Shown here in pieces: positions 14,946 through 18,316 of a DNA stretch of 18,316 nt. The stretch comes from Candidatus Woesearchaeota archaeon. Its GTDB lineage: Archaea > Nanobdellota > Nanobdellia > Woesearchaeales > UBA11576. Position 1 is the stretch's first letter. Each line of letters begins with the position of its first letter. Position numbers and translations under genes: made by a program. The stretch spans positions 1 to 18,316 of the forward strand of contig JALWQS010000080.1 in the NCBI GenBank assembly GCA_027083015.1. Reading direction: 5' to 3'. The notes beneath the pieces are model-generated. The model worked only from the letters and a program-made list of their open reading frames with translations, had not been told where the DNA came from and searched no databases.

Positions 14946-15032
14946 TTATTGAAAATCTCGTTAGAGATTTGCAAAGAGTTTAATACTCCATCCTTTAGGT
15001 CGGGATAGACCCGAGTGGCGAGTTTTTGTTAT
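14946..15032 (+). repeat. 87-bp structured dispersed repeat, copy 2
   Basis: This is the second copy of the element at 1032-1118, here on the plus strand. The 7-bp hairpin is at 14953-14970, the TCGGG/CCCGA hairpin at 15000-15014, and the TTTTTGTTAT end at 15023-15032. The outer pairing is one base pair shorter than in copy 1 (ACTCC instead of ACTCG). It ends 8 bases from the stop codon of the minus-strand secreted-protein gene, so it is antisense to that gene's 3' end. Copy 1 lies sense to its neighbour. No plus-strand gene follows for 1.4 kb. Confidence 0.85.
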
Positions 15033-15040
15033 ACTTATCT

Positions 15041-16192
15041 CTAATTCCTACGCCTATTCAGAAGAGAAAGCACAACTGCAATACCAACACCAAGAAGTAT
15101 AAGATCAGTTATTCCGATCAAAACATACCATCTGTACTTATCCCACCAACTCTTAGAAGAATAAGATGTTTTAGGAGTAGCGACCATCGCAGAAGACCTG
15201 TAATCTGTTTGAGGATTGCTGACAACCTGTACAGGTCCAGAAGGTTGAGACGGAGGTACATATGTCTGAGTAGGTACAGAAGTGGTTTGAGTATACGAAT
15301 CAGTAGCTGTTTGAGTCGTCTGAGAAGAACCCGAAGATTGAGCAGAACTCTTAGGCTCTTCAGGTTGGCTCGTTTCAGCAACGGCAGTCTCACAAGAATC
15401 AACAACAAGATTGAGAGTCTTATCGAGAACTTCCCTTCCATCTCTGTACTTGACAAGAATATCAAAAGGATAAGTGCCAGGTTTGGCATCAGCAAGATTC
15501 AAGGTATCCTCAAACTCATACTCATTATCATCATCGTTGATGTCAGAAACCAGCTCAAAATTATCCTGCTTGAAATAACCAAGAGCAGAATTCTCTACAT
15601 AAAGCTCAACATCCTCATCATTCTCACCGGTATTTATCAGGCCGATATTCATCACCGCAGTACGGGAGCAACTGATGGTTGAAGGAGCGATCTCCTCCCG
15701 CAAGAACCTTATCTCATGACTCTCCTTATCAGCCTCAACATCAAATTCAACCTCGTCTTCCATCTCAGTACCATTCTCATCTTTTCCACGAGCAGTAACA
15801 GTAAGAGTGTAAGTCTCGTCAGAATCAATCCTTAAAGGAATATCAAAAGCAATATTAAAAGCAGCATCACGTCCCGCATTCAAGTCCTTATCATCAGAAG
15901 TATCATCCAGATCATCACCGTCATCAATATCCTTAAGGACGCCCTCAACATCAACATTCCTTATCTTGCTGCCATCAATATCCTCGGCGTATAAGTTCTC
16001 AACCCTGACCTTTAATGTAAGTCTGGACTCAGGAGGAACCTTGATCGTCCCGCCATTCTCATCAGCGGATTTTCGGTCACCATTGACCTTAACAGTGATA
16101 TCAGTAATCTTAAGCTTGCTGTCAGCAAGAACGGAAGAAGCAAGCAGGACAAACAATGAGAGAACAAAAAGAACAGTTATTATTTTCCTCAT
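15041..16192 (-). CDS. Secreted Ig-like surface protein with C-terminal membrane anchor
   Basis: This 383-residue protein of unknown specific function is predicted to be exported and anchored. A signal peptide spans about 1-22 (MRKIITVLFVLSLFVLLASS, cleavage after VLA). It is followed by about 250 residues of beta-rich, very acidic sequence that looks like two Ig/CARDB-type domains (TLKVRVENLYAED and MNIGLINTGENDEDV are typical strands). A Cys pair (SCSRT and DSCET) may form a disulphide. A Ser/Thr/Pro/Gln-rich stalk follows at about 265-345, then a transmembrane helix (VLIGITDLILLGVGIAVVL) and an RRRN cytoplasmic end. The frame is open back to 16315, but TATA boxes at 16293-16326 lie inside that stretch, so the ATG at 16192 is chosen, with AGGGGG upstream. 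A cell-surface or S-layer-associated role is inferred. Confidence 0.8.
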   Translation of the reverse strand: MRKIITVLFVLSLFVLLASSVLADSKLKITDITVKVNGDRKSADENGGTIKVPPESRLTLKVRVENLYAEDIDGSKIRNVDVEGVLKDIDDGDDLDDTSDDKDLNAGRDAAFNIAFDIPLRIDSDETYTLTVTARGKDENGTEMEDEVEFDVEADKESHEIRFLREEIAPSTISCSRTAVMNIGLINTGENDEDVELYVENSALGYFKQDNFELVSDINDDDNEYEFEDTLNLADAKPGTYPFDILVKYRDGREVLDKTLNLVVDSCETAVAETSQPEEPKSSAQSSGSSQTTQTATDSYTQTTSVPTQTYVPPSQPSGPVQVVSNPQTDYRSSAMVATPKTSYSSKSWWDKYRWYVLIGITDLILLGVGIAVVLSLLNRRRN

Positions 16193-16292
16193 CTTAAACA
16201 AACCCCCTAATGTGTGATTGTAATCATCGGAATACCATTGGCGATCAGACCAACAGATCAAACCAAATAATGATGTAAATACTACAAATAAA

Positions 16293-16326
16293 TGTATAAA
16301 CGTCAAGACGAGCATTAATTATAAAT
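16293..16326 (-). promoter_or_regulatory. Candidate TATA boxes of the secreted-protein gene
   Basis: The minus strand reads TTTATAAT at about 16319-16326 and GTTTATACA at about 16293-16301. Either would place the transcription start downstream of the ATG at 16315. That supports the start at 16192 and leaves a leader of roughly 75-105 nt. Confidence 0.45.
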
Positions 16327-16377
16327 AGGTTTTGTTGTCCTAAAAAAGTTACGATACAAAGCTTTTTTAACTTTAGC

Positions 16378-16385
16378 GTATAAAC
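16378..16385 (+). promoter_or_regulatory. TATA-like box of the small hypothetical gene
   Basis: GTATAAAC is centred about 84 nt before the ATG at 16465. Transcription near 16407 would give a ~57-nt leader carrying GAAGGTG. The divergent gap 16193-16464 holds this and the secreted-protein promoters and nothing else I recognise. Confidence 0.4.
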
Positions 16386-16464
16386 CAAGCAGCAAAACTA
16401 TACCAATTTTTTAGGTAATATCCTGTAAGCAAAAGCTAAAAACAGGAACTGAAGGTGTTGAGAG

Positions 16465-16770
16465 ATGAAAGATGATTATAATATTCTAAAAGCCGAAGGC
16501 AATCCTTACGAATCTGTCTTAAGGACCAAATATGGAGAGTTCTATTATTGGAACAATGACCGGACAAAAGTCATATGCTCAGAGATATATGTCGAGGAAG
16601 ATAAGGTTGTTCTGGAACTGGAATGGTCGCCTTTAGAGAAACTTACAAGCAGAACTAAACTGCTGCCTTACCAGGAAGGACTGGATCTGACAGAACATTT
16701 TCTGGATATGATCAAGAAAGAAAGGCAAGTTATAATAAGACCTAAGAGACAAAAAAGGAAAAACCAATAA
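16465..16770 (+). CDS. Small hypothetical protein
   Basis: I do not recognise this 101-residue protein. It has no signal peptide, transmembrane segment or Cys cluster (one Cys). The body (YGEFYYWNNDRTKVICSEIY, then EEDKVVLELEWSPLEKL) predicts alternating beta strands followed by a helix (LTEHFLDMIKK). The end is strongly basic (IIRPKRQKRKNQ), which could contact nucleic acid. The start is supported by GAAGGTG about 7-8 bases before the ATG, and a TATA-like box lies upstream. It is convergent with prolyl-tRNA synthetase, with an 18-base gap. Amino-acid composition and codon use look like the neighbours. A real gene is likely; its function is unknown. Confidence 0.7.
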   Translation: MKDDYNILKAEGNPYESVLRTKYGEFYYWNNDRTKVICSEIYVEEDKVVLELEWSPLEKLTSRTKLLPYQEGLDLTEHFLDMIKKERQVIIRPKRQKRKNQ

Positions 16771-16772
16771 AG

Positions 16773-16806
16773 TTCAGCAGGAACATTTTCAATAACTTCT
16801 GCTGAA
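16773..16806 (-). terminator. Hairpin across the proS stop codon, shared convergent terminator
   Basis: TTCAGCAG (16773-16780) and CTGCTGAA (16799-16806) form a perfect 8-bp stem around the proS stop codon, extendable by two pairs on the plus strand. On the minus strand, T-rich sequence (TTGGTTTTTCC, then TTTTTTG) follows, which fits termination of proS. On the plus strand only A-rich sequence follows. Confidence 0.45.
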
Positions 16807-18237
16807 AAAGGTCATGTACTTAGCGTCTTTACCGCAATGCAAACACTTAGTCCCGGGCTTGACCTCAGAACCTTCAAGAGGGATACAACGACTAGTGACG
16901 CCCTTGGTCTTCTCCTTTATCCAATCTTCACATTCAGGTTCACCACAAAAAGGAATCTTGACAAGCTTGCCCTCTCCTGTAAGACGAACGAAGTCATCCC
17001 AGTTATCAACAGAGACCATAAGACTCTTAAGATGCTCTTCAGCCTTATCAAAAAGATCATGATGCATCTGTTCAAGCTCCTCAGCCACGACAGACCTCAT
17101 ATCCGATAACTTGACAAACTGTTTCTCTTTCTTATCACGACGGACAAGAACAGCCTGTCCAGAATCAAGATCACGAGGACCAAGCTCGATACGGATGGGG
17201 ATGCCTTTCAGTTCATACTCGTTGAACTTCCAACCAGGACTGTACTCTTCACGGTCATCAAGGATCGGGTTAAACTCAGAAAGCTCCTGCTTAAGCTTTT
17301 CACAGGCCTTCAAGACATCAGTACGTGACTTGTCGAACATGATGGGGATGATAACAACCTTATTATAAGCGATCCTGGGCGGAAGGACCAGACCATTATT
17401 ATCAGAATGGACCATGACCATACCGCCGATGCTTCTCGTAGAGAAACCCCAGGAATTATGGAACGGCATATGTTCCTGACCATCCTCGCCGGTATATCTG
17501 ATGTTGAAGGTCTTGACAAAACCCTGGCCCAGATCGTGACTGGTAGCCATCTGTAAAGCCTTGCCGTCAGGCATGAATGCTTCACAAGCAAAAGTATTGC
17601 GAGCACCAGCAAACTTTTCCTTCGCAGTCTTGACACCGACCAGAACAGGAACCGCATGAAGCTCCTCAAACATCCTCTTGTACTCCATAAGAATCAGCTT
17701 AACAAAACCCTCATTCTCCTCCTGAGTAGCATGAAGACAATGACCCTCCTGCCAAAGAAACTCGCGGGAACGAAGGAAAGGTCTGGTAGACTTAGTCTCC
17801 CAACGGACAACATTACACCATTGATTGATAAGCACAGGAAGGTCACGATGAGAACGGACCCACCTAGCAAAAGAAGTACACATGACCGTCTCAGAAGTCG
17901 GACGGATAGCAAGACGTTCAGGAAGAGGCTCATCACCAGCATGAGTCACCCAAGCGACTTCAGGAGTAAAACCCTCAGCATGCTCAGCCTCCAACTTAAA
18001 ATATTTTTCAGGAATGAATATAGGAAAATAAGCATTTCTAACACCATGAGACTTTATTGCCTTATCAAAAAACTGCTGCATCGCTTCCCAGATAGCCATA
18101 CCATTAGGACGGATAACCAGACAACCCTTAACTTCGGAAAACTCAGCAAGTTCAGCCTTTTCGATGATCTGATTATACCATTCGGAAATATCCTCTTCTT
18201 TCTTAACAGTGATGCCGCGAGTCATTTCTTTTGCCAT
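16789..18237 (-). CDS. proS: Prolyl-tRNA synthetase, archaeal/eukaryotic type
   Basis: This 482-residue class II aminoacyl-tRNA synthetase charges tRNA-Pro with proline. The proline-binding loop has RPTSE at 112-116. Motif 2 runs from RWETKS near 145 to FLWQEGH near 166. Motif 3 is GLVLPPRIA near 282-290. The anticodon-binding domain follows (VVIIPIMF onward). The C-terminal zinc-binding domain typical of the archaeal type has five Cys (FCGEPEC, SRC, CLHC) and ends FFSRSY with the conserved final Tyr. No bacterial-type editing insertion is present between motifs 2 and 3. The start at 18237 (MAKEMTRG) is chosen because the TATA box is 28 nt upstream. The in-frame start at 18309 would lie before the promoter. 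It is a housekeeping gene, convergent with the small hypothetical gene. Confidence 0.97.
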   Translation of the reverse strand: MAKEMTRGITVKKEEDISEWYNQIIEKAELAEFSEVKGCLVIRPNGMAIWEAMQQFFDKAIKSHGVRNAYFPIFIPEKYFKLEAEHAEGFTPEVAWVTHAGDEPLPERLAIRPTSETVMCTSFARWVRSHRDLPVLINQWCNVVRWETKSTRPFLRSREFLWQEGHCLHATQEENEGFVKLILMEYKRMFEELHAVPVLVGVKTAKEKFAGARNTFACEAFMPDGKALQMATSHDLGQGFVKTFNIRYTGEDGQEHMPFHNSWGFSTRSIGGMVMVHSDNNGLVLPPRIAYNKVVIIPIMFDKSRTDVLKACEKLKQELSEFNPILDDREEYSPGWKFNEYELKGIPIRIELGPRDLDSGQAVLVRRDKKEKQFVKLSDMRSVVAEELEQMHHDLFDKAEEHLKSLMVSVDNWDDFVRLTGEGKLVKIPFCGEPECEDWIKEKTKGVTSRCIPLEGSEVKPGTKCLHCGKDAKYMTFFSRSY

Positions 18238-18258
18238 AAGAACCGAGATTAAAGAGGC

Positions 18259-18270
18259 CTTTATATATTT
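18259..18270 (-). promoter_or_regulatory. TATA box of proS
   Basis: AAATATATAAAG on the minus strand is centred 28 nt before the proS ATG, predicting a leaderless mRNA. The remaining bases to the window edge show nothing else I can name. Confidence 0.6.
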
Positions 18271-18316
18271 TTTTAAAGCAGAAAGCAACGCACCAAGAAA
18301 CAGCAACATAAATGTA

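Noticed and set aside
16193..16315. Longer start (ATG at 16315) for the secreted protein
   Set aside because: It would bury the signal peptide 41 residues in, and both candidate TATA boxes lie too close to or inside that stretch.
1..18316. CRISPR arrays, tRNA or rRNA genes, intact transposase
   Set aside because: No regularly spaced short repeats, cloverleaf-like segments, rRNA landmarks or transposase motifs were seen; the only dispersed repeat is the 87-bp pair.

Overview
The window comes from an archaeal genome that is moderately A+T-rich. The evidence is a KH/beta-CASP aCPSF1 nuclease next to a proteasome beta subunit, an archaeal-type prolyl-tRNA synthetase, TATA boxes upstream of genes, and GGTG-type Shine-Dalgarno sites. 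The gene set (GT3 glycogen synthase, GH57, DUF5752-like proteins, a soluble group 3-type [NiFe] hydrogenase, a secreted Ig-like protein with a C-terminal anchor) looks like a DPANN archaeon of the Woesearchaeota/Pacearchaeota kind. That placement is inference only.

Left part (1-5650, all minus strand): a glycogen-metabolism operon. From the divergent promoter near 5760 it reads: GT4 glycosyltransferase, GH57 alpha-glucan enzyme, a short DUF5752-like protein, a long DUF5752-like protein with a disordered linker and basic tail, a MinD/ParA-type ATPase with a MinD-like membrane-targeting tail, and a eukaryote-type GT3 glycogen synthase cut by the window edge. The three middle genes are tightly packed: the short DUF5752-like gene overlaps GH57, the long one starts just past its stop, and the ATPase gene overlaps the long one. 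I read this as a candidate system for positioning or membrane-tethering the glycogen machinery. It is the most interesting feature of the window.

Middle part (5900-10980): a hydrogenase locus. Small and large subunits are on the plus strand. A convergent M52-type maturation protease and a divergent full-length HypF follow. Catalytic motifs are intact, but no diaphorase or ferredoxin-type partner subunits and no hypA-E lie in the window.

Right part (10980-18316): housekeeping and surface genes. They are a membrane-anchored endonuclease/exonuclease/phosphatase (EEP) family protein, aCPSF1 (FttA), proteasome beta, a secreted/anchored Ig-like protein, a small hypothetical protein, and prolyl-tRNA synthetase.

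Two copies of an 87-bp structured repeat, in opposite orientation and about 14 kb apart (1032-1118 and 14946-15032), each sit just past the stop codon of a minus-strand gene. They resemble a mobile-element end or a structured RNA. First genes of transcripts tend to have a TATA box 26-29 nt before an SD-less ATG (leaderless). Internal genes, and genes with longer leaders, carry GGTG Shine-Dalgarno sites. Four genes have upstream in-frame starts that I rejected for this reason.
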